From contig NZ_FCOI02000012.1 of assembly GCF_001544795.2 (NCBI RefSeq), positions 1 to 64,000 of the forward strand: 64,000 bases of DNA. The letters run 5' to 3'. Position numbers and translations under genes: made by a program. Source of the stretch: Caballeronia temeraria (GTDB lineage Bacteria; Pseudomonadota; Gammaproteobacteria; Burkholderiales; Burkholderiaceae). Position 1 is the first letter of the stretch, and every line of letters begins with the position of its first letter. The notes beneath the pieces were generated by a model that made no database searches, had not been told where the DNA came from, and was given only the letters and a program-made list of their open reading frames with translations. Positions 8,826 to 17,926 of this stretch are shown here, one piece after another.

Positions 8826-9205
8826 CGCGTCGCTTTCTTCTTCGATTTCGTCTGATTCAACTCGATTGCAGCGCGCACGAGATCTTGCAACGCACGCGCG
8901 TTGATCTCGTCGCCTTCGAAGAAATCGATCGCGCGCCGCGCATTGCCTTCGAGTCCCGCGTTGAAGAGCTTCTCGGGATCGGGCAGGCTCGCGCCGTGTG
9001 CGAAGGTGAGCTTCACTTTTCCCTTATGCGCATTGGCGACCGCGATCATGCCGTCGCGATACCAGACCGGGCTGCCCATGTACTTCCATTCCTCCACGAT
9101 GCCGCCATCCGCCGCGAGGATGATCTCGCGCATCCTGGCGAAGGTCGCGCCGCGCCAATCGGGGATGCCCGCGATCAATTCGTCGATTCGTTCCGATGCA
9201 TTCAT
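8822..9205 (-). CDS. DUF1801-domain protein
   Basis: A 127-residue protein matching the DUF1801 family (related to the YdhG/YjbR-like fold). The conserved Trp-containing phrases EEWKYMGSPVWY and KLTFAHGASLPDP are visible, as is a lysine-rich tail (TKSKKKATR). The start at 9205 is preferred because GGAG lies six bases upstream; an ATG four codons earlier at 9217 is also open. The family has no settled function. It is in the same direction as the following DUF4142 gene but upstream spacing of 30 bases leaves open whether they share a transcript. Confidence 0.8.
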   Translation of the reverse strand: MNASERIDELIAGIPDWRGATFARMREIILAADGGIVEEWKYMGSPVWYRDGMIAVANAHKGKVKLTFAHGASLPDPEKLFNAGLEGNARRAIDFFEGDEINARALQDLVRAAIELNQTKSKKKATR

Positions 9206-9235
9206 GCGCTTCTCCATTCTTGTTCTTTAGCGACG

Positions 9236-9775
9236 TCAGCGAATGAGGCCCGGACTGCCTATCGTGATCTGCAGCCGTTGAGCCTGATCGAGATGAAAGA
9301 TGAACGACGGGCGCGAACGAATCAGCAAGGTCCGCGCGTCCGCGCTGCGCGCCGTGCGAATGTAGCCGTTGACGGTATTCACCAGCTTCTGCAGGAAGGC
9401 CACTTCGTGTTCGAGATACGCTTCGTCGAAATCGTAAGTGCTGGTTTCGTCGAGCTCGGCGATGTCGTCGGTACTCTGCTTCATCAATGCATCGCTGGTT
9501 GCGCTGCGTTGCGGCTGCGTGCCGAATCTCTGCGTTAGCGTGAAGATCTCCTGATTCACCTGTGCATGCTCCGATACGATCCGTTTTGCGAAGACCTGCA
9601 AGCTGCTGGAGCGCGTCTTGCGCAATGCCAGATTCGCCGCGGCGATCTCCGCCTGATTGGCGACGAAAACAACGCCGAGCATTTGTTCATCCGATAGCGG
9701 CGGCTCTTCTGCCGGCACACAAGCCGTCCACGACAGCAGCACTAACAGCGCCGCCGCGATGCGCTTGCCTTTCAT
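9236..9775 (-). CDS. DUF4142-family exported protein
   Basis: A 179-residue protein with an N-terminal signal (KGKRIAAALLVLLSWTACVP) that ends in a Cys at residue 19, a possible but imperfect lipobox. The mature part is a mostly helical bundle of the ferritin-like DUF4142 type, with phrases such as FAKRIVSEHAQVNQE and YLEHEVAFLQKLVNTV. DUF4142 proteins are periplasmic or outer-membrane-associated and of unknown function, often linked to stress. It heads a leftward pair with the DUF1801 gene 30 bases downstream. Regulation cannot be seen in the 236-bp upstream gap. Confidence 0.8.
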   Translation of the reverse strand: MKGKRIAAALLVLLSWTACVPAEEPPLSDEQMLGVVFVANQAEIAAANLALRKTRSSSLQVFAKRIVSEHAQVNQEIFTLTQRFGTQPQRSATSDALMKQSTDDIAELDETSTYDFDEAYLEHEVAFLQKLVNTVNGYIRTARSADARTLLIRSRPSFIFHLDQAQRLQITIGSPGLIR

Positions 9776-10011
9776 CCGCGACTCCCGATTCTATCGACGC
9801 CGCTGACTTTACCTTGAAACATGTCCACGTTCCGTCCGGATAGCTGCCCAAATGTGTTCAATACCCATGCCTTTAAGTCACGCAACGGCCGCAAATCCAC
9901 GTCCAGTATGGAGTTTCGCGGCACGCTTGAACTAAGATGTAGCCTCCGCCTCAGGACAACACCTGCGACTTCCCCCGAAGCGCAGCGGCACCTTCAAGTA
10001 TCGTTCATCCT
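9776..10011. other. Divergent intergenic region, nothing further recognised
   Basis: This 236-bp stretch separates the DUF4142 gene and the hybrid kinase gene, which point away from each other, so both promoters should be here. A frame open from 9821 to 10015 has no ribosome site and atypical composition and is not called. No convincing dyad or consensus promoter was found by eye. Confidence 0.4.
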
Positions 10012-11727
10012 ATGAAATCCGAAACGGCCTGGCCCGAGCAATCTTTCGAATGCGATGGCTGGCGCGGCGAGATGGCTTCGCGCATAGCGAGTTTCGACTG
10101 GTCGCACACGGCGATGGGCCCGATCGATCAATGGTCGAAAAGCCTGCGCGCAGCCGTGCAACTGCTACTCGCCTCGCCGGTGCCGCTCGTCATGCTCTGG
10201 GGCCAGCCCGGCACGATGATCTACAACGACGCCTACGCGGACTTCGCCGGCGGCCGTCATCCGTTCCTGCTCGGCAAGCCTGTTGAAGACGGATGGCCGG
10301 AGATCGCTGCGTTCAATCGTCATGTCGTGGACACCTGTTTGTCGGGCGCGACGCTGTCTTATTCCGACAAGCGTCTGACGCTGCATCGCAACGGCCAGCC
10401 CGAAGACGTATGGATGGATTTGCATTACAGCCCTGTCGCCGAAGACGACGGTCATCCGGCCGGCGTGATCGCCATCGTCGTCGAAACGACGCGCAAGGTG
10501 CTCGCCGAAGAGAAGCTGCTCAAGTTCACGCAGACGCTCGAGGAACGCGTCGCCGAAGCGGTCACCGCGCGCGTCGAGGCCGAGGAGCGCTTTCGCCAGG
10601 TGCAGAAGCTCGAGGCGATCGGCAATCTCACAGGCGGCGTCGCGCACGACTTCAATAACGTCTTGCAGATCATTTCGGCGAACTTGCAGCTCATCCAGCT
10701 CGCCACGCGCGATAAACCCGATCTCGCGCGCAGGCTGCACGTGATGAGCGAAGCCGTCGCGCGCGGCGGCAAACTCGCCGCGCAAATGCTCGCCTTCGCG
10801 CGGCGTCAGCCGCTCAATCCTGCGGTCGTCAATCCGGCGAAACTCGTCGCGGATATGTGCGAGTTCCTGCAGCGCGCGCTGCCCGAATCGATCAAGCTGA
10901 AGACATCGGTTTCATGCGAGACGTGGAACCTGTTCGTCGATCGGCATCAGCTTGAAAACGCGCTGCTCAATCTCGTCATCAACTCGCGCGACGCGATTCA
11001 CGACGGCGGCAACATTCTGATCGAAATCGAGAACGCAACCCTCGGCGATGAGCACACGACTGGCCTCGCATTGCCCGCGGGCGATTACGTGAAGTTCGTG
11101 GTCACCGATGACGGCGCCGGCATGGCCGAGAACGTGAAGGCGCGCATGTTCAAGCCGTTCTATTCGACGAAAGCAGAAGGCCAGGGCACGGGGCTGGGTT
11201 TGAGCATGGTGTTCGGCTTCGTATCGCAGAGCGCGGGCTGCGTGGACGTGAAGACGCGGGTCGACGAAGGCACGTCCGTCGCGTTGTACTTTCCACGCTG
11301 CACGCAGGCGGAGCCGGCCGACGCGGGCACCGCACGGCCACGCGCCGCGCGTGGCGGCGAAGTGGTGCTCGTCGTCGAGGACGATGCCGACGTGCGCCTC
11401 GCCACCATCGACATGCTCGCGCAACTCGGCTACAAGGTGCTGTCCGCGCAGGACGGGGAGGCGGCGCTCGCGGTCCTGCAGAAGAACGGCAACGTCGATC
11501 TGCTCTTCAGCGACGTGGTGATGCCCGGCACGATCCGTCCGAACGCGCTTGCGAAGATCGCCAGCGCGCCGCCATATAACGCGGCCGTGGTCTTTGCATC
11601 GGGCTATACGCGCGACATCATCTTTCACGAAGGGCGGCTCGACGAAGGCGTCGTGCTGCTGAGGAAGCCCTTCACCATCGACGACCTCGCACGCACCATC
11701 CGTTACGCGCTCGATACGCGAGGCTGA
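10012..11727 (+). CDS. Hybrid sensor histidine kinase (PAS-HisKA-HATPase-REC)
   Basis: A 571-residue cytosolic hybrid kinase with no membrane segment. Residues 40-160 form a PAS-type sensor (VMLWGQPGTMIYNDAYADFA), followed by a coiled coil at 165-200. The phospho-acceptor is H212 in GGVAHDFNNVLQ, a dimerisation domain common in PAS hybrid kinases. ATP-binding boxes follow (NLVINSRDAI, then DDGAGMAENV and GLGLSMVFGF). A receiver domain occupies about 450-565, with the acidic pair EDD, the acceptor Asp in LLFSDVVMPG and the Lys of RKPF. The receiver loop is short after the acceptor. The start has only a weak ribosome site. No cognate regulator is adjacent. Confidence 0.9.
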   Translation: MKSETAWPEQSFECDGWRGEMASRIASFDWSHTAMGPIDQWSKSLRAAVQLLLASPVPLVMLWGQPGTMIYNDAYADFAGGRHPFLLGKPVEDGWPEIAAFNRHVVDTCLSGATLSYSDKRLTLHRNGQPEDVWMDLHYSPVAEDDGHPAGVIAIVVETTRKVLAEEKLLKFTQTLEERVAEAVTARVEAEERFRQVQKLEAIGNLTGGVAHDFNNVLQIISANLQLIQLATRDKPDLARRLHVMSEAVARGGKLAAQMLAFARRQPLNPAVVNPAKLVADMCEFLQRALPESIKLKTSVSCETWNLFVDRHQLENALLNLVINSRDAIHDGGNILIEIENATLGDEHTTGLALPAGDYVKFVVTDDGAGMAENVKARMFKPFYSTKAEGQGTGLGLSMVFGFVSQSAGCVDVKTRVDEGTSVALYFPRCTQAEPADAGTARPRAARGGEVVLVVEDDADVRLATIDMLAQLGYKVLSAQDGEAALAVLQKNGNVDLLFSDVVMPGTIRPNALAKIASAPPYNAAVVFASGYTRDIIFHEGRLDEGVVLLRKPFTIDDLARTIRYALDTRG

Positions 11728-11730
11728 ACA

Positions 11731-12639
11731 TCAACGCGACACGCGCGCCTTCGCCCAGTCCGCCTTCTTCGCAAGCGCGATGAACGCCGACAGATAATCG
11801 ATGCCGGCATCGGCCTCACGCGTGCCGAGAAAGATCCGCTTCGCAATGCCCCTTCTGCCGAGCTTGAGCACGGCGAGCGGCATGCGGTCCGCGTACTCTT
11901 CCGCGAGCCAGCGCGGCAGCGCCGCGACGCCGCGTCCGCTCGCGACCATCTGCATCATGATGTCAGTCGTTTCGATCGTCTTGTGCCTGCGCGGCACGAC
12001 ATTCGCGGGCGTGAGGAACTGCGTGTAGACGTCGAGGCGATCGGTCTCGACCGGATACGTGATAAGCACTTCCTGCGAGACCTGCTCCGGCGTGACATGC
12101 GTGGCAGCCGCGAGCGCGTGCGCTTCGGGCACGACGAGCACCTGCTCGTAGTCGAACACAGGCGTGAAGCGCAAGCCCGGCTTCTTCATCGGATCGGGCG
12201 TGACGAGCACGTCGATGTCGTAACCGAACAGCGCGCCGATGCCGCCAAACTGAAAGCGCTGCTTCACGTCGACATCGACATCGGGCCAGCGCGCAAGATA
12301 CGGCGACACGACCTTGAGCAGCCACTGATAGCACGGATGACATTCCATGCCGATGCGCAGCGTGCCGCGTTCGCCATCGGCATATTGCTTCATGCGCGCT
12401 TCGGCCAGTTCGAATTGCGGCAGCATGCGATTCGCGAGACCGAGCAGATACTGCCCCGCCTGCGTGAGCCGCATGCTGCGCCCTTCGCGCGTCCACAGCG
12501 GCGTGCCCAATTGCTGCTCCAGCTTCTTTACCGTGTGACTCAACGCGGACTGCGTGAGATTGAGCACGTCCGCGGCGGCGGTCAACGAGCCTTGCCGCTC
12601 GACTTCTCTCACGACCATCAGATGCGCGCGTTCGAGCAT
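11731..12639 (-). CDS. metR: MetR, LysR-type activator of methionine synthesis
   Basis: A 302-residue LysR-type regulator recognised as MetR by sequence (SLTAAADVLNLTQSALSHTV in the helix-turn-helix, GMECHPCYQWLLKVVSPY at the start of the effector domain) and by being divergent from metE. In enterobacteria MetR uses homocysteine as co-effector and activates metE. The Cys in ECHPCY and the region after it belong to the co-effector domain. It ends three bases after the convergent kinase gene. The 115-bp gap to metE contains a strong dyad. Confidence 0.93.
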   Translation of the reverse strand: MLERAHLMVVREVERQGSLTAAADVLNLTQSALSHTVKKLEQQLGTPLWTREGRSMRLTQAGQYLLGLANRMLPQFELAEARMKQYADGERGTLRIGMECHPCYQWLLKVVSPYLARWPDVDVDVKQRFQFGGIGALFGYDIDVLVTPDPMKKPGLRFTPVFDYEQVLVVPEAHALAAATHVTPEQVSQEVLITYPVETDRLDVYTQFLTPANVVPRRHKTIETTDIMMQMVASGRGVAALPRWLAEEYADRMPLAVLKLGRRGIAKRIFLGTREADAGIDYLSAFIALAKKADWAKARVSR

Positions 12640-12665
12640 CGGTATTTCTCCATGAACAAAGTTAA

Positions 12666-12704
12666 TCGATGCATGAAATTAAACCATTTTTATTCATGCA
12701 TCGA
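12666..12704. promoter_or_regulatory. Palindromic control site between metR and metE (likely MetR operator)
   Basis: Perfect 12-base inverted arms, TCGATGCATGAA at 12666-12677 and TTCATGCATCGA at 12693-12704, are separated by a 15-base AT-rich spacer. The inner TGAA and TTCA halves match the MetR core TGAA-N-TTCA, but the gap between them is wider than the usual five bases; another near site, TGAACAAAGTTAA, lies just to the left at 12652-12664. The position between divergent metR and metE supports a shared operator, with MetR binding on one or both sites. Confidence 0.65.
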
Positions 12705-12754
12705 AAATTCTATCATCGCTGCAACTCATGCTCATTTCGACGAGAACACGCACG

Positions 12755-15046
12755 ATGGTCACGACACACAATCTTGGTTTTCCGCGCATCGGCGCGAAAC
12801 GCGAACTGAAGTTCGCCCTTGAGAAATACTGGAAGAATCAATCGTCGCGCGACGAACTGAAGGCGGTTGGCGCACAACTTCGCGCGCGGCACTGGAAGCA
12901 TCAGTCGCGCCTCGATCTCGTGCCGGCCGGCGATTTCGCGTTCTACGATCAGGTGCTCGACATGAGTTTCACGCTCGGCAATCTGCCTGAGCGCGTGCGC
13001 GGCTTTCATGGCGATACGCTCGACAACACCTTCCGCGTCGCGCGCGGGCGTTCGTGCGAAGGCGCGGAGGAGCACGCCGCTTGCTGTGGCGGCGTCGCGG
13101 CCGGAGAAATGACGAAGTGGTTCGATACCAACTACCACTACATCGTCCCCGAGTTCGATGCAGCCACGCATTTCACGCTCGATACGTCGCGTCTCGTCGA
13201 GCAGCTCGGTGAAGCACGCGCGCTCGGCGTGAACGTGAAGCCCGTCATCATCGGGCCGGTGACGTATCTGTGGCTCGGCAAAGCGAAGGACGACTCGGAC
13301 AAGCTCGCCCTTCTGCCGCGTCTGCTGCCCGTCTACGCGGCGCTGCTCGATCACTTCGCGGCGCTCGGCATCGAGTGGGTGCAGATCGATGAACCCGCGC
13401 TCGTCACCGAACTCGATACGCGATGGCGCGATGCATTCGTCACCGCCTACGACGCACTTTCCGCGCGGCGCGTGCGTCTCCTGCTCGCGACTTACTTCGG
13501 CCAGTTGCAGGAGAATCTGGAACTCGCCTGCAAGCTGCCGGTGGATGGCTTGCATATCGATGCGATCAATACACGCGATGAAGCGAGCGCCGCGGCTTCG
13601 CTGCTGCCGGATGCGTCGGTGCTGTCGGTCGGCGCGATCAATGGCCGCAATATCTGGAAGACCGATCTGAACGCCGCGCTCGACTGGCTCGAACCGCTGC
13701 ATGCATCGCTCGGTGACCGGCTATGGATTGCGCCTTCGTGCTCGCTGCTGCATACGCCGGTCGATCTCGCCAGCGAGACGAAGCTCGATGCCGAAATCAA
13801 ATCGTGGCTCGCGTTCGCGCTGCAAAAGCTCGATGAACTGCATGTGCTGGCGCGCGCGTTGAACGAAGGCCGCGCTTCCGTCGCCGATGCGCTCGCGCAC
13901 AACGCGGCCGCCATCGAGAGCCGCCGCGCTTCATCGCGCGTGCATAACCCTTCGGTGAAAGCCGCAATCGCGAAGATCGACGCGACCCTCGGCCAGCGCG
14001 CAAGCACCTATGAAACCCGCGCGCAAAAGCAGGCCGCGCTGCTCGATCTGCCCGCTTATCCGACGACGACCATCGGCTCGTTTCCGCAGACGAACGAAAT
14101 CCGCCACGCGCGCAGTCAGTTCAAGAACGGTCAACTCGATGAATCCGCCTACAGGGCCGCGATGGAACGCGAAATCACGCGCGCCGTCAAAGAACAGGAA
14201 GCGCTCGGTCTCGATGTACTCGTGCATGGCGAAGTCGAACGCAACGACATGGTCGAATACTTCGGCGAACGACTCGACGGCTACGCGTTCAGCGAGTTCG
14301 GCTGGGTGCAGTCGTATGGATCGCGCTGCGTGAAGCCACCGATTCTCTTCGGCGACATCAGCCGCCCGAAGGCGATGACCGTCGAATGGATCGAATACGC
14401 GCAAGCGCAAACGACGAAGCCGATGAAAGGCATGCTGACCGGTCCCGTCACGATCCTGAACTGGTCTTTCGTGCGCGACGATCAACCGCGTTCGGTGTCG
14501 TGCCAGCAACTCGCGCTCGCGATCCGCGAGGAAGTGCTCGATCTGGAAAAGGCCGGCGTGCGCGTGATCCAGATCGACGAGGCTGCATTGCGCGAAGGGC
14601 TGCCGCTGCGCCGCGCGCAATGGCACGATTATCTGCGCTGGGCGGTTGAAGCGTTTCGCATCACGGCGAACGGCGTGCGGGACGAAACGCAGATTCACAC
14701 GCACATGTGCTATTCGGAGTTCAACGACATCATCGCGTCGATTGCCGACATGGACGCCGATGTCATCACGATCGAAACATCGCGCTCCGACATGGAATTG
14801 CTCGATGCCTTCGACAATTTCAACTATCCGAACCAGATCGGTCCGGGCGTGTATGACATTCATTCGCCCAATATCCCGAGCGAAGCGCATATCGTCGCGC
14901 TGATGAAAAAAGCCGCGGAGCGTATTCCGGGCGAGCGTCTTTGGGTGAATCCCGACTGCGGGCTCAAGACGCGTCAATGGGATGAAGTGATTCCGGCGCT
15001 GCGCAACATGGTCGCGGCCGCGCATGCGTTGCGCGCGTCGGCGTGA
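12755..15046 (+). CDS. metE: Cobalamin-independent methionine synthase
   Basis: A 763-residue enzyme that transfers the methyl group of 5-methyltetrahydropteroyl-glutamate to homocysteine, the last step of methionine synthesis. Length and motifs match MetE: the N-terminal [17 protein letters not shown], the C-terminal domain starting at about residue 435 ([13 protein letters not shown]), [17 protein letters not shown], and zinc ligands in [11 protein letters not shown] and NPDCGLKTR. The start at 12755 has GAGAA upstream; the ATG nine codons earlier has no site. It is divergent from metR and probably homocysteine-responsive. It makes methionine synthesis possible without vitamin B12. Confidence 0.97.
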   Translation: MVTTHNLGFPRIGAKRELKFALEKYWKNQSSRDELKAVGAQLRARHWKHQSRLDLVPAGDFAFYDQVLDMSFTLGNLPERVRGFHGDTLDNTFRVARGRSCEGAEEHAACCGGVAAGEMTKWFDTNYHYIVPEFDAATHFTLDTSRLVEQLGEARALGVNVKPVIIGPVTYLWLGKAKDDSDKLALLPRLLPVYAALLDHFAALGIEWVQIDEPALVTELDTRWRDAFVTAYDALSARRVRLLLATYFGQLQENLELACKLPVDGLHIDAINTRDEASAAASLLPDASVLSVGAINGRNIWKTDLNAALDWLEPLHASLGDRLWIAPSCSLLHTPVDLASETKLDAEIKSWLAFALQKLDELHVLARALNEGRASVADALAHNAAAIESRRASSRVHNPSVKAAIAKIDATLGQRASTYETRAQKQAALLDLPAYPTTTIGSFPQTNEIRHARSQFKNGQLDESAYRAAMEREITRAVKEQEALGLDVLVHGEVERNDMVEYFGERLDGYAFSEFGWVQSYGSRCVKPPILFGDISRPKAMTVEWIEYAQAQTTKPMKGMLTGPVTILNWSFVRDDQPRSVSCQQLALAIREEVLDLEKAGVRVIQIDEAALREGLPLRRAQWHDYLRWAVEAFRITANGVRDETQIHTHMCYSEFNDIIASIADMDADVITIETSRSDMELLDAFDNFNYPNQIGPGVYDIHSPNIPSEAHIVALMKKAAERIPGERLWVNPDCGLKTRQWDEVIPALRNMVAAAHALRASA

Positions 15047-15059
15047 TCGGGCTTTGGCT

Positions 15060-16178
15060 TCAGACGGTCAGCGTATTGCGGCCTGCGAGCTTCGCGCGAT
15101 ATAGCGCGACGTCCGCCCGCTGCAATGCGTCGTGATGACTCTCCTCGTAAGCGCCGATCTGCGACACGCCGATACTCGTCGTCCATTCCGGCATGCCTGC
15201 CGTGTAGGTGCGGCACGCAGCGTGAATCTGGTTCGCGCAGACCTGCGCATCCGATGCGCGCGACGCCGGCAGGATCGCGACGAACTCGTCGCCGCCGAGC
15301 CGCCCGAACTCGCCGCCCAGCGATGCGACTTCCGCGCCCGCGAGCCGCGCAAGCTCGATCAGCACATTGTCGCCGGCGAGATGACCGTGCCGGTCGTTGA
15401 TCTGCTTGAAGTGATCGAGATCGATGGCCAGCACGGCGGCACCGGGCGCAGCGAGACGCTTTGCGTGCGCGTCGAAACCGGCGCGATTCCATACGCCCGT
15501 GAGCGGATCGCGCAGCGCGGCGTCACGCAGACGCTGTTGCGCGCGCTCGGCAGGAATCGCCAGCAGGCCGAGATTGAGCACGCCCAGCAGCAATTGATCT
15601 GAAAGCATCGGGATCAACGCGAGGTAATTGATGCCCGGCGCCGTCGATGCGTACGCCGCAAGCGTCACCGCATAGCCCGGCAGATACGCGAGCATCGCGA
15701 GGCCCGCGATGCGCCGCGCGCGGCTTTGCTCGCGCTTGCCGCTCGACCACAGCATCGCGCCGGTGATCGCCGCCGATATCGCGACGCTGATGGTGTCGCC
15801 TGCGTGCGTGAACATCGACGCGATCGGGCCGTGGCCGCCGATCCATATCGGCAAAACATGCGCGCCGACGCAGATCAAAACCGGCGCGAGCATCCACGAA
15901 GGGAATGGCGGCTTGCCGTCGAACGCGCGCAAGCCGGAAACGATCAACATGTTGCTGGCCGCGAGCGCGCCGAGCAGCAGTCCGATCAAAGCCGCGTTGC
16001 CTCGCGCGGGCTCGAAACCGGTCAGCGTGGCTGCGTAGAGAAACGCGCTCGCCGACCAGTGCGCGAAATGCGGCTCGACGCGCCGTCCGAAGCGCACCAG
16101 AGCGAAGACGAGCCCGAACGCCGTGCTCGCGAGCACGCTGCAAAGGCGCAGGGTTTCAGTGTCAGGTGTGTGGAACAT
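15060..16178 (-). CDS. Membrane-anchored diguanylate cyclase (GGDEF)
   Basis: A 372-residue protein with about six to seven hydrophobic segments in residues 8-200 followed by a GGDEF domain (about 210-370). The active-site motif is intact in GRLGGDEFVAI, and DPLTGVWNRAGF and DLDHFKQINDRHGH are also present, so it should make cyclic di-GMP from GTP. The allosteric RxxD site before GGDEF is not obvious. The start at 16178 is chosen for the GGCGGA sequence nine bases upstream; the frame is open further up. The membrane part is a generic multi-pass sensor with no clear ligand. It points away from the GST gene, and ends 13 bases from metE. Confidence 0.85.
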   Translation of the reverse strand: MFHTPDTETLRLCSVLASTAFGLVFALVRFGRRVEPHFAHWSASAFLYAATLTGFEPARGNAALIGLLLGALAASNMLIVSGLRAFDGKPPFPSWMLAPVLICVGAHVLPIWIGGHGPIASMFTHAGDTISVAISAAITGAMLWSSGKREQSRARRIAGLAMLAYLPGYAVTLAAYASTAPGINYLALIPMLSDQLLLGVLNLGLLAIPAERAQQRLRDAALRDPLTGVWNRAGFDAHAKRLAAPGAAVLAIDLDHFKQINDRHGHLAGDNVLIELARLAGAEVASLGGEFGRLGGDEFVAILPASRASDAQVCANQIHAACRTYTAGMPEWTTSIGVSQIGAYEESHHDALQRADVALYRAKLAGRNTLTV

Positions 16179-16395
16179 GGAAAAGTCCGCCACATGCGAT
16201 GGCCGGACATCGGCTGTCATAGAAGGCGAACCGAGCTTGGCGGCAAACGGCCGTATCATACCTTTCGCCTTCGACCGCTGCGAAAACGGCACTTTCTAAT
16301 CATCGGCACGCGGCTGGCGAAACTTTAGGTTGCGGCATGTCCTTTGCTCGCCGGATGACGTTCCAGCCACCGCTCTCACAAAGGAGACACGCATC

Positions 16396-16980
16396 ATGAA
16401 ACTGTACTACGCGCCCGGAGCGTGCAGTCTCGCCGATCACATCGCGATGCATGAAGCAGGCCTGAATTTCGATCGCGTGAAAGTCGACCTCAAGGCGAAG
16501 CTCACCGAAGACGGCACGCCGTTTGGCGACATCAATCCGAAGGGTTACGTGCCCGTCGTCGAATTCGACGACGGCAAGCGGCTGACCGAGAACATCGCCA
16601 TTCTTTCGTGGGTCGCGCAGAAAGCGCCATCGCTTGGCCCTTCCGGCGACGACGGCAGTATGCGCTTGCTGGAAATGCTCGCGTTCATATCGACCGAAAT
16701 TCACAAGCAGTTTGGACGCGTTTTCCGCCCGACATCCGATGCGGAAGCCACCGCGGCGCGCGAGAAAATCGGCCAGCGTTTTGCGCTCCTTGCGAAGACG
16801 ATGCGCGGCGATTACCTTTTCGGCGATAAAGTCAGCGTCGCGGATGCCTACCTCTTCACGATGCTGATGTGGGCGCAAAAGATGAGCGTCGACGCGCCCG
16901 CCGAACTTCAGGCTTTTTACAAGCGCATGCGCGAACGGCCCGCCGTGAAGCTCGCGTTCGAGCACGAAGGGCTCGAATAA
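16396..16980 (+). CDS. Glutathione S-transferase, beta class
   Basis: A 194-residue bacterial beta-class transferase. The N-terminal thioredoxin-like domain has the characteristic Cys10 in YYAPGACSLADHI, where the glutathione thiol sits, and the C-terminal helical domain carries the conserved SVADAYLF N-capping box near residue 149. It conjugates or reduces electrophiles with glutathione in the cytosol. AAGGAGA lies nine bases before the ATG. Its neighbour, convergent by 11 bases, is a DUF3022-like gene. The substrate is unknown; stress protection is the family default. Confidence 0.92.
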   Translation: MKLYYAPGACSLADHIAMHEAGLNFDRVKVDLKAKLTEDGTPFGDINPKGYVPVVEFDDGKRLTENIAILSWVAQKAPSLGPSGDDGSMRLLEMLAFISTEIHKQFGRVFRPTSDAEATAAREKIGQRFALLAKTMRGDYLFGDKVSVADAYLFTMLMWAQKMSVDAPAELQAFYKRMRERPAVKLAFEHEGLE

Positions 16981-16991
16981 CGCATCGCGCG

Positions 16992-17369
16992 TCAAAGCGT
17001 GGCGGGCACGTCGAACCAGTCGTCGTCGGCGAGGATCGCGAGCGAGCATTCGTTCGCGTCCGTCCGGCCCGCGCGCGAATTGTCGAACGCATCGCGCACG
17101 CGCGTGATCATGCGATCCTGCACGATGATGCGCTGGGCAGTGTCCATCGCCGCATATCGTTCGATCTGACGCGCGGCGAAGCGCACCGATGCGCTGCAAC
17201 GCGAATCGAGTGTGGTGTCGCGACCCGTCTCGACGACCCACGACACGTTGGCCACGACATCGTCGCCGTCGTCGAGCGCGCCCACGGCCGGATTCTTGGG
17301 GCCTTCGAATGCGTCCGACAAGGCCTGTTGCAATTCCTCCATGCGCTGAATCTGATCGGCACTTTTCAT
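16992..17369 (-). CDS. DUF3022-like protein
   Basis: A 125-residue soluble protein that I recognise, with moderate certainty, as the DUF3022 type restricted mainly to Burkholderiaceae. Features are the central phrase SWVVETGRDTTLDSRCSAS, a helical RFAARQIERYAAMDTAQR and an acidic C-terminus (LADDDWFDVPATL). No catalytic motif is seen. It is convergent with the GST gene and 121 bases from the next small gene. AGAGAGG lies before the ATG. Function unknown. Confidence 0.65.
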   Translation of the reverse strand: MKSADQIQRMEELQQALSDAFEGPKNPAVGALDDGDDVVANVSWVVETGRDTTLDSRCSASVRFAARQIERYAAMDTAQRIIVQDRMITRVRDAFDNSRAGRTDANECSLAILADDDWFDVPATL

Positions 17370-17490
17370 CCCTCTCTCCTGAATGCTTTTGCGATGTATC
17401 GCGCAGCAAGCCGCGCACCCGCCGATGCGATGCGAACAGGTCCGGCACTTGCTGCGTCCGATCTGTCACATCACGAATCCGGAGGCCATC

Positions 17491-17667
17491 ATGGCGCAAT
17501 ACAAGCCCGTCCCGCACGCCACCGCCGACGACATGGACGAACCCGTCGGGGACACGAAGCAAGGTCAGCTCGACGAACGCGACAAGCGTGAACACGAAGC
17601 GTCGGAAAACGCATTGCCTTCGTCGCAGGATAAGAATCCCGTCCCGCCCGATTCCAGCAAGACGTGA
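17491..17667 (+). CDS. Small hydrophilic protein, unknown function
   Basis: A 58-residue highly charged protein without hydrophobic segments, rich in Asp, Glu, Lys and Pro (DERDKREHEASEN, QDKNPVPPDSSKT). GGAGG sits six bases before the ATG, a strong site, which supports expression. It looks intrinsically disordered. It is followed 37 bases later by another small gene on the same strand, so the two may be co-transcribed. No family recognised. Confidence 0.6.
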   Translation: MAQYKPVPHATADDMDEPVGDTKQGQLDERDKREHEASENALPSSQDKNPVPPDSSKT

Positions 17668-17704
17668 ACGACCGCGCGCCTGTCACTCAACGAGAGATCA
17701 CATC

Positions 17705-17923
17705 ATGTCTACCGAGACTTATGTTCGCAACGGGCACCATGTCGAGATCACGATCGATTCCGATCCGACAGGACAATGCACCTGGTCTTACACCATCGAT
17801 GCGGACGGCTTCACCGAAATGCGCGATCGTCCTGTAGAAAGCGCGGAATCCGCGATGCAGGCGGCTAAGACTCACGCGAACGCCAAGGCCGACATGCTGC
17901 CGGCAGGCGACGTCGCAGAATGA
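17705..17923 (+). CDS. Small protein, unknown function
   Basis: A 72-residue protein with a predicted beta-rich front (VEITIDSDPTGQCTWSYTID) and a helical tail (AESAMQAAKTHANAKADML). The pattern resembles short Burkholderia proteins of unknown role. A GAGAGATC sequence precedes the ATG. It ends three bases before the convergent kup gene. No catalytic residues are evident and no function is proposed. Confidence 0.6.
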   Translation: MSTETYVRNGHHVEITIDSDPTGQCTWSYTIDADGFTEMRDRPVESAESAMQAAKTHANAKADMLPAGDVAE

Positions 17924-17926
17924 AAA

